From contig NC_092694.1 of NCBI RefSeq assembly GCF_964275005.1, forward strand, positions 31,266,359-31,330,358: DNA of 64,000 nt, written 5' to 3'. Position numbers and translations under genes: made by a program. Each line of letters begins with the position of its first letter. The stretch's first letter is position 1. The notes under the pieces are model-generated. The model saw only the letters and a list, made by a program, of their open reading frames with translations, was not told the origin of the DNA and searched no databases. Source of the stretch: Diadema setosum. Its lineage: Eukaryota > Echinodermata > Echinoidea > Diadematoida > Diadematidae. Positions 45,943-57,665 of the stretch are shown here, piece after piece.

Positions 45943-46911
45943 TGCCCCCTCCCTCGGGTTATACAGGTACCTGGATTTTGACCAAACTATAAGCAGATAT
46001 CATCGCGGGGACGGGGATCATAGTATGTACAAAAGGCAATTAATTTATTTTGGTTTCTCTTAGGGGGCCCTACAGTGGGGCACAAATATCCCTGTTCCAA
46101 GTGAGCTAATCGTTTTCTTGTCTTACATTGGGTTTTAGCTTCTTTTGGAATAAAAGTTTCTTGAGTTTGACCAAACATGGCAGGAATCAATTGAGAAGGG
46201 GGGGGGGCGCTAGAAGGGTGTTGTCCAAGAGCCTGCCGCAACCCCTTATCCCAAGGTTTAACGCCTGTAACCTGTGTTTTGCATAATATTATGATTATAG
46301 ACCTAGAGTTGTCATTTGTGTCATTAAAATAATGATCAATAGATTAAACAGAGCCCAATCGCACGACAGAAAATAATACTAAGGGTACGGTGCCGTTAGG
46401 GGTCTAGGGCAATTACCCCGGACCTTTCACCTGACACTAACCCTAATCCTAATCCTAACCATAACCCAAGTTTAATTCTCTAACCGGGGGGGGGGGGGGG
46501 GGGGGGTAATTTTATTGCCCTGGATACGGCCATTAGATCAAATGTGTATAGCGCCACCTTGTGCCTGCAGATCGGACACTGGAGATTGGCAAATTCGCAA
46601 ACGGGAGCGGATCACGGCCGGAGATGAACTGAGAGATCAAGTTTTCGACCGAGAACACATCTCCTGAGGAAAATCAGTAAGTCCTACTTGCTGGTAGCGT
46701 GTTTGGAATCTAGTTAAACGCTCATGGTATCATTTAGTTGCTCAATAGGCTGTTTTAGTTTGCATATCCACGACTCCATGTCCACACTCATCCACACACA
46801 GAGCCAGTGCAGTTCAGATTTCCATAGTCCCACATGTTACTTTAGATGTTAGAATAGGAATACACTACCGGTATATAGGATACAGCAGCACAGGCTTGTG
46901 CGTTGTGGATC

Positions 46912-47055
46912 TGGGCCCCATTTCATAAAGAGTTGATATGATGGCAAATCTTGCTGGAATGGCAATTGTCATGGTGACAACAAGAACCCAGCTCCCTGAT
47001 TGGCTGTTGCTATGGGAAGTTGCCATTCCAGCAAGAGTTGCTGGTGACATGCTGT
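46912..47055. mobile_element. MITE-like hairpin beginning GGGCCCCATTTCATAAAG
   Basis: After GGGCCCCATTTCATAAAGAG it contains CTTGCTGGAATGGCAA (46950-46965) and its exact complement TTGCCATTCCAGCAAG (47020-47035). A related inverted fragment, GAAATGGGGCCCTGGCTGGA, lies at about 47770-47790. Borders and target duplication are unclear. Confidence 0.55.
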
Positions 47056-49499
47056 GAGTGTGACAATGGAATGCTAGCCCGACCAGAGACGCTGTGCGCT
47101 AGCGCTAGCACAGCATTTGACGGTGTGTGATACACATATCTACTAAACCCCTCGAACACGGCCACACAACAACAAAACTGTTGAAAATTTCTACATTCTT
47201 ATCACAAATTTTACGAATCACTCACGTGAATTGAGATGCTTGAACTATGAGCATGGTATTTCAGTCCATAGTGAGCCCTCGTAGTCACGCAGTATACACT
47301 GAGCAAAAAGTCCAATCTTAACCCGGAATGCTGTGATCATCGCTGGGCCATTTAAAATAAACCTTTCCCAGCTTTGAACGATGTAAATTGCGCTGCTAGA
47401 GTTTGTACGCCCGCGAAGTGGACAGCGCCCTCTTTGCCCAGTGCTGCGCCGACATTTCGAATCATTTCTGCGATTTCTACGATTTCTGCGGCCTACAGGA
47501 TTAAAAAAGGTGTAACTTTTGGTAAGTTGTATTATGAGGTTATCAAGATCAATACCTGAAAACGGTAGCTTAGTAAATAGATAAAGTTTTCACCTTATGT
47601 AGTCTCAGTAACAAATGTGCAGTAAATTCAAAATCGAGTCGGCGCCCCGGAATCCTGAGATTACGTAGTGTCCACACCGTACAGCCCTGTCGCGACTTAC
47701 ACTTGTGTACAGCGACAGGGCTGTGTATAGTTAGTGACTTGCTAACCTAACAACTTTTATTAATTATGAAGAAATGGGGCCCTGGCTGGAATGGTAATTT
47801 GCGTAGTAGAGGAACATCAACATGTCGCAGCAGATCACAAGGAAGCAGATTCAGCTAAGTTCCACTTCATTAGGTCAGGTCAGGCCACTTTGTTAATATG
47901 AGACAAGATAAGGAGATCAATATTACACCAATATACACAACAAAATTAGCGCTCACGTAAATTTGCACTAGATTATAGATCTGGCGTAAAGCCCCCAGTT
48001 TTCGGCCAGCCTCGGAGTGGAGTCAAGAATCCGGACACTTACTGTAATATCACTTATCACAATCCAGCAAATTCTCTTGTCACAACATGCGTATAAAACA
48101 TCACTTCACATACTGGCACTGTCGCTCACAGTGGGAAAGTGCCTTATTCACCTCCAAAAATCCATCTACAATCCCAAATCCCATCAAAAATGCAGAATGC
48201 AGAATCGGCGCAACTTTTCTAATCATTACGCTCGCATGAATTAAGGTCACCAAAACAAGTACTTACAAAATGAAGAAATATGCCATTTTGTTGCAAGATT
48301 TTTCGCTTATTGCAATCTCGGGAAGAGTGTGACATTGGACCTGATATCCTCAAAAACACAAAGAAAAACAAAATCTCTGTATCGTTGGACCTACTACTCA
48401 TCGACCGCCTAATTTTTATTTGCTTGATAAGGATACAACACTGAAATTCACATAAAAACTTGACGTACGGTACGTGATTTAGAAAATCCAGCACTATCAA
48501 ATGCTGTTGTTCCCTTTTCAATTCAAAGTTTCAGTGCAAAAATATTGTCGTCGAACTTGCGTGGCCTCTTTTCAGCTCCCCGCGGTGCCGCTCCTTTTTT
48601 AGATCGACCACTGTTTTTGCATTGACAATGCACACAAACCGAGTTGTATTGAGCACCGTGTTGTACGAAGCTTTTTAGAAAATGCATTGACATTACATTA
48701 CGATTTGGTTAAAATATTCATTCGAAATTTTCTCCTTGATTAAAACCATTAATGAACAGTGAATTTTTGCGTTTTCCCACACATTCTCGTCAACGGTCAA
48801 AGCCAATACATTTTTAGGTGCTCTGCGCGCAGTGCAGTTGTGTACTAAGCGTTCTGTGCGTCAAAACCACGGGGTCGGTTTGAAGAAGGGTGGTCGATGT
48901 GTAGCAGAGCTACCATACATGCCGATGCATTGTATAAATGTAGAACCTACAAGGGTTGAATGCAAGTGCCGACTCGCCAGAATTTGGACACCAACAGGCG
49001 CTGCAACATCCCCGATGCAACCTTGCACCAACAAGGTATGGCGCAGCGCATTTTTCAGCTGCCTTGAACACGCATCTACACCTAGCGCGCATCCGAATTC
49101 GTTAGAGGTTGAATGGATTCTGGTGAATGTAGGTGATAATATTTTGGGATTTTGTGAAATTTTAAGATGTATTTAACAAAATCAACATTGACCTAAAAAT
49201 AATTTTATGTGTTTAACATACATTGTTGTAGATGTGGTTTTGTATTATTTGAGTTGAACAAATATTGCAGAAAAGCTTAAGTGTCCAAAAACTGGTGGTT
49301 TTATTCTAGACAAGAAATAAAACATGTCACATTGCAATGAATACTTTTCTCATTTCAAGAAACTGCCCCCTCAAAAAAAGGCAAATAAAAGTAATACCAT
49401 ATTATTGATAAACACACCCTAAATCAGTGATGTAAGCTTACCACGTACATGTACGTTTCTATCCGCACTGTAGAGTGGTAGGCAGATACAATGTGACAA

Positions 49500-49637
49500 A
49501 GACTTCTGAACAACAACATATATTAATAGATTGTCAAAGTGCCGTGCACTGTGCTTGCATGTGGTGTAGACTTCTGAACAACAACATACATTAATAGATT
49601 GTCAAAGTGCCGCTCACTGTGCTTGCATACAATGGTG
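49500..49637. repeat. Two tandem copies of a ~70-base unit
   Basis: The block AGACTTCTGAACAACAACAT ... TGTGCTTGCAT occurs twice in a row with only a few substitutions. Non-coding. Confidence 0.8.
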
Positions 49638-50077
49638 TAGATCATCAGTTTATTTTAAGTAGGCTCAAAATGATCTGCTCTAATGCAGTGTTTTGTCAAC
49701 CAGATGGATCACATAAAGTAAGCAATCATGATGTACAATCCACAATTATTATCATCTGAGTGTTCTAATTATGAATTGGTTTAATAGGAGAATGAAGGCT
49801 GTGTTGTGCACTGTCAAAACCACAGCTTTGCTGTGAAAGACTTAGATAGGTAATGTGTAGCTGTGATTTGTACCATGACATAATCCACAGGTTCATGGGA
49901 AAGCATTGCAAGAGATGAAACGATTATCTTCTGTGACCATACATCTCTTCATGATATCGCTTAAAAGCATGCATTTATGGCTATACCATGTACCATGCTT
50001 TTTTCATATATGTATCTACCCAAATTATTTTCCCGTATTTTCTTTGCCTTGTTTCAAATGTTCTTTTGCATCCTAAG

Positions 50078-50283
50078 AAATGCCGCTGTTCAGGATTTAC
50101 GAGTTTGACAAGTACTATACCACACATCAGGGTGTAGACTACGGAGGGCTGCCTGATCCCAAGTGCAAGAACTACGAAGCAGACTTCCTCAGGTGTGCGG
50201 CCAAAATCGGGGCGCTGCGGGCCGAGAAGGAGTGCAGTATAGAGATCGAAGACTTCCGAGAATGCGTGACGGGATCGAAGAGG
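50078..50283 (+). CDS. NDUFS5: NDUFS5 coding exon 1
   Basis: Acceptor tttgcatcctaag, then AA and ATG. 68 codons ending EDFRECVTGSKR at the donor GTAAGA, phase 0. It contains all four conserved Cys. Confidence 0.93.
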
Positions 50284-51793
50284 GTAAGACCCTTACCAAT
50301 GCTGTCTTGCATGGTATATCATGAGTAACGGTGGTTGTGTTACTCGCTGAGGAAGAAGCCGTTACAGTTAGAAAACTAAAAAAAAAAGGAGGAAAACAAA
50401 TATACCATATAAGGATTTAGGCTAGCCCAGTGTTGTGTGAACATGAAAGTAGGGTTGTCAAATTGTGTCAAGACCCTGAGGTCAATGAAAATGGTGAAAC
50501 AATACGTGTCTGCTCTTTAGAAATATTCTTCCAGAATGCCTCTAGCAACATATGCAGTGAAGGACAGTAAATCAGTGGGATCAAAAAAGACAAAGATAGA
50601 AGGGAACGATGAGCGATGACAATGACTGTCTACTTTCTTCCCTTTTGAATGTTGTGCAATTTATTCATTGAAGAATCGCAATGTGACCAAACCCATTCAT
50701 TCTACCAAAAGCGTATTGAAGGGTGAACAATGAAATGAGAACACTGTTTTCTTGGTCATACACAAATACCCTTTTCAACCTGTTGAGGAAGAGCTGATTT
50801 TGCTACAATACGCGTTTCCCATAGACACTTGCGTGAGTATACCCGGGACTCGTCCTGAACAGGTTAAAGATGAAAATGTGAGCATGATCCTTTCTTCCAT
50901 CCCAACTTCAGTATCAATGTGTTTGAGCACTGGTGAAAGCACTATTTTACAAACCACTTCATTTTTTATCACAGTGTATGCCTTCTGGCATTTAAGCCTC
51001 AACAATGCATTTGGCATTTTTTTTTTTTCAGAATTTTGTCACTGAAATTCAAATAACATCATGTACAATGTTTTCCTAAATTAGATATGAACGTATAATT
51101 GTGTGCACTCCTGTTATAACGAACACGGTATAACGAAGTAAAAATTCAGGCTGCAATATTATCCACTCTATATATTTTTATTGTTTATTTGTTTGGTTAT
51201 AATGAAATTTCGATATAAAAAAAAAATATATCAGTCCCGAGGACTTTGTTATAATGGGAGTCCACTGTAATTTTATTGTCTATACCCCTATCAAGTGATA
51301 TCTGTCATAACTGAGAAGATTGCTGGATGCAGACTTCCTTCATATGTTAATATTTGTTGTTTAACTTGCAAAGAGGTATGTACAGTGCATTTAGAGTCTG
51401 AAGTTTAATTTCGATGAAGAAATTGTCTTTACCATTTGATGAATTAGCTAGAGACAAAAGATGTCCCCATATTTATTTGATGTGTCACAGCATTGTTTTC
51501 ATGTGGATGTACATGTAGTTCAAATGAAAAGCAGTGTAAAATGCTAGTGAAGTCAGGTCAAAGGTCAACTGGATGTACACACATACACACACCACCACCA
51601 CCACACAACATGTGAAAATTAATCAGTGCCTGAATAAGATTGCACATCTGTCAGATTTCTAACCATTTCTTTCCCCTGTTTTCTTCTTGACTATTCTTTA
51701 TACTTCCAGTTGGACAGGATAAGGACCATCATGAAACGTCGAGACCAGCTTGTCAAGGAAGGGAAATACACACCGCCTCCGAAACAAAATTGA
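50078..51793 (+). CDS. NDUFS5: NADH dehydrogenase iron-sulfur protein 5 (complex I subunit), gene-level
   Basis: Two coding exons (ATG 50080 to 50283, and 51710 to the stop at 51793) give a 95-residue protein, close to the ~106 residues of mammalian NDUFS5. It has the twin CX9C signature: Cys29-x9-Cys39 (CKNYEADFLRC) and Cys52-x9-Cys62 (CSIEIEDFREC). The LRAEKEC segment and the C-terminal KEGKYTPPP motif are typical of the family. Twin CX9C proteins are imported and oxidised in the mitochondrial intermembrane space. NDUFS5 is an accessory subunit of the complex I membrane-arm module and binds no Fe-S cluster despite its name. There is no cleavable presequence, as expected. The start ATG lies two bases after an acceptor, so a non-coding first exon lies upstream. 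Confidence 0.95.
51100..51267. mobile_element. Mariner-type MITE in the NDUFS5 intron
   Basis: Inverted ends (GTGCACTCCTGTTATAACGA on the left; TTATAATGGGAGTCCACTG on the right, followed by TA) with repeated TATAACGAA units. Small, non-coding and internally deleted. Confidence 0.6.
51710..51793 (+). CDS. NDUFS5: NDUFS5 coding exon 2
   Basis: Acceptor tttatacttccag, phase 0. It encodes LDRIRTIMKRRDQLVKEGKY, TPPPKQN and TGA. The basic amphipathic helix and YTPPP ending match family C-termini. The glycine-rich tail of the mammalian protein is absent. Confidence 0.93.
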   Translation: MDRIRTIMKRRDQLVKEGKYTPPPKQN

Positions 51794-52620
51794 TTTTTCC
51801 TTAGTTGCATATCTTAGATTAGACAAAGATTTTTATGATGTCTACCATCACTCCATCTCCTCTTCAGTCATATTTATAAGTCCCGTAGAAAGCTAGGGAA
51901 TTCATGATTAGTGGAGATGAAGGAATGGAAATACAGAGTCACATGTGCTTTGCTGACAAGTTCCAAAAGGAAGGCATGTTTTTGGACATAGAGTGACTCA
52001 GCAAGCAAAGGCACAGGCTCAGACTGTCATAAGTTTTATGTAAATACTTCGCTACAGATGTATGAAAGGTACAAATGCATCGAGTGCTTGAGGTTTCATG
52101 AACCTACTTTTGAAAAGCAAATAAATGCCTGGATACATTATGTCAAGAGCCATGCCATCATGAGATTCCGTGACTTGAACTCTATCTTGTCCAATTTTGT
52201 AAAAGTTGCCAATATTCTCTCGAATTATTCTTCCTTCTACAAAACTCTACCTGGAGTAATTCAGCCTTCAGCTATGAGAATTGAACTTTTTCCCTCATTA
52301 CCACAATTTGGCATAATGTAAAATATGAACTGTATATTTCTATGTACAGTGTATTTCAGTTCATTCAATACAATGGTACCATCTCTTCAAGGTGGTTAAA
52401 TACCCGTCTTTAAGAATCTGATGTGATTCCATGTATATGATGAGGACACTGGAGGCATTTCTGTGCCCAGTGACATGTCTAATTGTGTGTTTCAACATAC
52501 GAAGTGTTCAATGATAGACATAAAGCACAGGAACTGTTTTTACTATTGTCAGTGATTTCATTGTATCTGTTCTATGAAATGTCCCAATAAACTTTGTGCA
52601 CTGGCATTTGAACAGTCATG
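51794..52620 (+). other. NDUFS5: NDUFS5 3' UTR and polyadenylation signal
   Basis: No exon signature follows the stop codon. An AATAAA at 52586-52591, followed by GT-rich sequence (TTTGTGCACTGG), is the best polyadenylation site. An earlier AATAAA at 52119-52124 could give a shorter transcript. Confidence 0.5.
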
Positions 52621-53719
52621 CATACATGTCTGACAGAGATCGTCTCACTTTCAACAGTTTGTCTGATTTAGAGTACCAAATTTTCCTTAAGTTTAAAAAG
52701 ATGTAGCGAGCTTTTACTAAATAAAGGTAGACTCCTTGATGTTCAGGTAACAGCTGTCGTAATCATGCCACATGTGCTATATATGGCACATGATATAAGT
52801 GGTCAGAAACTAGCTCTCAGATATCAGTTTGTAATGCAATTCCAGTATTGTGTGCAAGGTCATGTTTTGGTTCTATTCAGCGACATTAGCTCCAGTGCAC
52901 GGGTGAGTTAAACTAGTGTGCAAGACTGGTTTAACACACGGGAAGATAACAATGTCTTTGTGTGTGTGTATGTGAGAGGCATGTTAATATGAAACCCATG
53001 TCACTCTCAAGTAGCCTCTAATGGAGTAAAATGGAAATACGATTCCTAGTGAATATTTCACTGAAATCAGACACGACGCAAACTTGCAACAAATTCATCA
53101 CATTTTTTTTTTTTTTTTTTTCGTAGACACAGAGACATGGGACATACAGGGTAGAAAGACAAGTAAGGAGTGATGCTATGGCCTAACGAACCTTTGCTTC
53201 ATTCCACAGAACTTCATTAAATTGCAATTTATTTTTCGTGAACTCAAAATGAATTTACAATCACAAAGTGTTTATGGACAAGTGCTTCACATCCAGTTTG
53301 AGAATTTAGCAATGAAGTCTGTAAAGGGAAAGGGGGTCATAGAGGATTAGTGTTTGACAAAAAAAAAAAAAGTTATGTGGCAATGATGACCATTACTTAG
53401 CTTGCATACTGTGATATGACCAAATATACATGTAGCTGTTTGCTTGCTCATTTTGATTGTATAAACTCCATAACATCCCAAGTGGATGTTCTTTCTTTCC
53501 AGTTTATCATGAAACTTTTGCCGCCATGTTTGTTTCCTCTTACCGTAAGTCAATTCTAACACATGTAAAGCAAGTTTCCTGTACAAGTAATTCACAAGTG
53601 ATTATTTTTTTTTTTTTAAATCAATGCATTATGAGATGTGTGAGGGGCAGAGTACTTCTCAAATGCGAAACCAATGAATTGTGTATTTGTGTGTTTGTTT
53701 CTGTTTGTGCTTGCTGGTC

Positions 53720-53750
<31 letters not shown>

Positions 53751-53843
53751 GTTTGTTTGTTTTTTTTGTTGGCTGGGAAATGCATTTGCAGGTGAAGTCC
53801 CCCCCCCCCCAAAAAAAAAAAACAAACAAACAAACAAACAAAA

Positions 53844-53899
<56 letters not shown>

Positions 53900-55200
53900 A
53901 ATTATGGATTCAGTGAATGCTGAAAGATTGGTTGGGTAAAATTTGAGGAAAATGAGGCAAACCATTCAAAAATGAAAGCCTTTGAATGGGTTTGTCTAAT
54001 GCTATGTGCTGCCCTCTGTTGTCAGGAACCCAAACAATTTATGATGTCACTGCCAATGAAAAGTGATTGATGTATATGTAGGACATTGAAAGAGCACTTG
54101 ATGCAGCTCCTCTAGAAGGTATGGAGAACAAATAAATTTACGTCTCTATGACAAATGGAAAGAATGTGTACTTTCCGTGAAAATTAACACTTTTAAGATC
54201 TTTTTCTTTATATCAGAGTTATATTACTGCAGACCTTTCATCAAGAGAGAGCAGCACCTGGAATTGAAAACAATTTACACAGACAGTTCATACATTTTGG
54301 CACAGTGTGAACAATTTTCATCAAACATTTGCAGAACCTTTGACTAATGCTTGTACACTCTTGTACACTGAATCCACCCTAGGTAAACTCCCCTTTGAAT
54401 TGTGTAATGTATTTTGAGGCACTTCATGTGGGTTGTAATGATAGTAAAATGACTGAAAAAAAAAAACGAATGTATGAATTTTCATAAAAAAACAAACAAA
54501 TGTATTTGATTTTATACTCTGGAGAGAGACAAGAATGAAGATGTGAAAGGAAGGAAATTGATTTAAAAGATTTAAAAAAAAAATGTTCTTTTTTATTTCT
54601 CTCATGCAAGTAAGCCAACCTCCTGAAAATAGAGTGGGATGTATTCACGATTTTTAATCATTCCAAAACACAGCTGGAATCTTTTGAAGAGCTAAACACA
54701 AAGCCTAGTACATGGTATTCAGGGCCACACAAAATGGATCATATCCCTCCAGAAAATTACATACAGACGTAATTGCATGCATCGATTTTAAGAACAAGTA
54801 TAATTTGCAGCTTTTGTCTTTGAAAACATTGAGAATTATGTCATCACAGATTGTTTGTTTGTTTGTTGTTGTTGTTGTTTTTTTTTGGGGGGGAGGGGGG
54901 CTTCAGATTAAATAAAGACAAAGTTTTTATCTTACATACAACCTGTATGTCCATGATGTTCTATTCAGGGATGAGTATTATGTCGTTAAATTTTGTGAGT
55001 GAGCAGGAGGATGCAAATCAAATAATTAAAGAAAATTATTGGGAAATGTAGACCTGTGCGCCATACCTGCTTTTGTCCCTGTTCATCTTCTCATAATATT
55101 CTCCTGCATCTCCACTTTCCTTTCTTTATTTTATATTGTCACCATCATTTTCAACATTGTCACTTCCATTACACATCGACATATTTTGTGGTGATTTCAT
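52621..55200. other. Intergenic AT-rich sequence
   Basis: Holds a poly-T run (53105-53122), a TTTG/poly-T/poly-C/poly-A/(AT)n cluster (53725-53892) and a GTTGTT/T/G run (54849-54899). All long frames here run through low-complexity DNA. I see no gene. Confidence 0.5.
53725..53892. repeat. Low-complexity cluster: GT, T, C-to-A switch, CAAA and AT repeats
   Basis: TGTGTG, a long T run, then C11 directly joined to an A run at about 53800-53822, (CAAA)n and (AT)n to 53892. It produces many overlapping false open frames. Confidence 0.95.
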
Positions 55201-56000
55201 TTTCTTTTTGCCGGGGGAGCTGGCATGCAGTACGAGGTGCGATGCGATAACATGATGATGCGATCGATTACGTGTTAACCGGCGATAGTCACGTGACAGA
55301 TCATCGGATCGGAATGTCCGACAGTCGGTGCAGTTACTTTGAGAGACAAGCCACTTCGAAACGTCAGGATTTTACGCTGTTCGTTGAGGTAATTTCACCG
55401 TATTACACTTGATTTGTGCCCTGTTTGATCCTCTTCATGACAACATAATTTTATATGCAGCTGTGATTATGACGAGGTCTGTATACCGAGTTGAAAATAG
55501 GCTGAGCAAGTATGGGCGGATTCGTTCGCCAGTAGGCAGTGGTGTGTGTAAGCTGCAATCGGCAGCGCAAGTGGTGGCTAGTTGGGGCTCGTGTGGCCAG
55601 CAGTGGAGTGAACGGAAGGTGGTGGTGTTCGCCCTATGGCTTAGCTTATGTGTGTTGTGAGCATGTGGAGGACGTGGATCGCCCCTCTTAAAAACATTCG
55701 TCCTAAGTTTCTTCTTTTTGTGTTTCTAAACGATACAAATACGTCGATGTAATGAAGTCCAAAATCACCTCTTTCAACCTTGTTACTCCACAACATGCTC
55801 TTAAAAACCACGTATTTCCCGAGTGTGTGCTGTGCTGTGTATTTAGTGCGCGAGATAACGGTAATGGGTGGAAACATTTGGCGTCGCCGTTCCATGACAA
55901 CTCTCCAGCTGTGTGTATGCGGCCAGCAGAGGGGCAGTGCAACGGACCGTGCCGTGCGTGCTATGTACACAGGCGCGGTAGGTACAGTAGTGCCTTGCCC
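55200..56000 (+). promoter_or_regulatory. CpG-richer segment, candidate promoter and first exon region
   Basis: Compared with the AT-rich surroundings this segment is enriched in CpG (ACGTGACAG, CGATCGATTACG, GCGCGAGATAACGG). It includes a candidate first coding exon at 55314-55388. Invertebrate genomes do not always mark promoters with CpG islands, so the inference is modest. Confidence 0.3.
55314..55388 (+). CDS. Candidate first coding exon of an unassigned gene
   Basis: ATG in the context cggaATGTCC opens MSDSRCSYFERQATSKRQDF and TLFVE, then GTAATT as donor, phase 0. Good composition but no recognised motif. It could pair with the exon at 62738-62785 only if an intermediate exon changes phase. 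Confidence 0.28.
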
Positions 56001-56939
56001 AACTTGACCAAAGTTCGCTCCTTGCTATTAAAAAAATTCTCATAAAGTTGTTGAATACTGTACTCTGTCATTGTTGCTCAAGCTGTTATGAATCCATTTG
56101 ATCTATGTTTGTGTGTGTGAACACTTGTGCAGATATGCAGGTTATATTGATCATGAAGATTTCATAGCCAATTTGAGACATCCGATCTAGGCCTACACTT
56201 CATTGGGGTTATTAACTCAATGAAGTAGGGCCTACGTATGAATGCTTATAAATACTTTCATTTTCTTTGTCATTTGTGATTGAGATTTTATTTATTATGA
56301 ATTGCCATTGGTTTCAAATTGTTGTCACAATCATTCATACATTGTAAGCGTCAAATGTCATTACTATAATATAGGTCTACTTTCGAGGATATAATACACT
56401 GTATTTTAGGATCAAACAACTGATTTCAAACTATTGTATTTTAGGTTTTTGCATAAAATGTGTATAAATGTGTACAATGTACATCATGTACAGTGTACCC
56501 CATACCAAAGAAGTTCAGTATTATGACACATGGCCTTTCATACAGAATGGTTTTAATGTGTTTAGCTATCTATTCTTGTGTCAAATCCCTGGAATTCTAC
56601 CTTTTCTTTTTTATTACTTGTATGGGCATATTCATGCACACTAATCACAGGTTTATTGTTTCCCTAACAAGAAGGAAATAAGTTTGAACTCCACAGACAA
56701 GAAGTTATATAACAAACACTCACAGTGTACAATTGTACATCATAACTACTACAAAGTTGTCCATACATATGCCATGAATGTTTATCATTATTATTTTTGT
56801 TGGGGGGGGGGGGGCGCTTACCTCTGACCTCTTGCACAAAAAGCAGTTTCTTGCACTTGTATTAAAATCACACAGTTTAGTCTTCAAACAATTATTTTAT
56901 GAGTGGAAAAATGAACAAAGGAAATGGAATTCCATCGTG

Positions 56940-57008
56940 ATTGGAACTACCCGAGACCTGGACCGGATTGCCAGCCCGGTGCTCTACCGACTGAGCTATA
57001 GAAAGCCC
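56940..57008 (-). repeat. tRNA-like sequence (tRNA-derived SINE or pseudogene, Ala GGC-like)
   Basis: On the minus strand GGGCTTTCTATAGCTCAGTC and GGTAGAGC form a good A box and D arm. The anticodon loop region CTGGCAA would give anticodon GGC (Ala). The T arm (GGTAGTTCCAATC) is degraded and no 3' strand pairs with the acceptor stem, so this is not an intact tRNA. Confidence 0.55.
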
Positions 57009-57506
57009 TACAATGTACATGTACATGCAGTTCAGTGTCCGTCCCAGAAACCCCTACAACTGTAGTTCTCAATGCTCGAATGGTCAGAAGCAATATAGCA
57101 GTGTGTTTGTGTGTGACACACATGCACACACTTGAACCTGGCATAACCCAAAGGATAATTCGACTTGGGGATAAATGCGAGGAATCACCAAAGTGATGGA
57201 GCTTTTTGAGTATGTAACACACGCAAACAGAAGAAAACTGACCAGGTACAATGTATGAATATAATTTATCAGTGGAAAAAAAGGACACAATTATTTTGGC
57301 GTGTACAGTCATTTAGCATGAGAAGACAATGCATGAATCATTAGAATACATGTGAGAGAACATGACTAGATATTCATGTCACATAGTGGTGTCAGATACT
57401 GCTGTGAAATGGAAATTTCCAATGTAAAGAGAAGCTGTCAGAGTACCAAAAAGTGCTGCTTCAACAAAAGTGCCTTAAGTACAAGTACATACACTGTATT
57501 GTAAGT

Positions 57507-57536
57507 TTTTTGTTTGTTTGTTTGTTTGTTTGTTTT
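57507..57536. repeat. (TTTG)n microsatellite
   Basis: Seven TTTG units in AT-rich sequence. Confidence 0.85.
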
Positions 57537-57665
57537 TAGGGCTCATTTCAATATCTTTTCCCTGCTCTCTCTATGACTTCCTACAGTGTACACTGTACAT
57601 TGTGACTCAGGCTGGCTTGTTTTCCTTAAAACTTCACTTCTACAAGGTACATGTACACCTTGTAA

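Larger units (their letters stand above)
44399..50077. other. Stretch without a firm gene between the main gene and NDUFS5
   Basis: It contains possible terminal exons of the main gene (45.75-45.94 kb), poly-A (45837-45860) and poly-G (46485-46506) runs, MITE-like hairpins at 46912-47055, a GC hairpin at 47682-47725 and a 70-base tandem pair near 49500. The CpG-richer 48540-49050 segment, with CACCAACAAG before GTATGG at 49036, could hold the promoter and non-coding first exon of NDUFS5. This is inference only. Confidence 0.4.

Noticed and set aside
46433-46470. CCTAAT/CCTAAC units resembling telomeric repeats.
   Set aside because: Only four or five degenerate units, next to a poly-G run. 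Too short to be an interstitial telomere.
55409-55660. 83-residue open frame beginning MICALFDPLHDN.
   Set aside because: No domain signature, it overlaps a CpG-rich segment with open frames on both strands, and it has no supporting splice pattern.
56940-57008. Candidate functional tRNA-Ala (minus strand).
   Set aside because: The acceptor stem cannot pair and the T arm is degraded, so I call it a tRNA-derived repeat instead.
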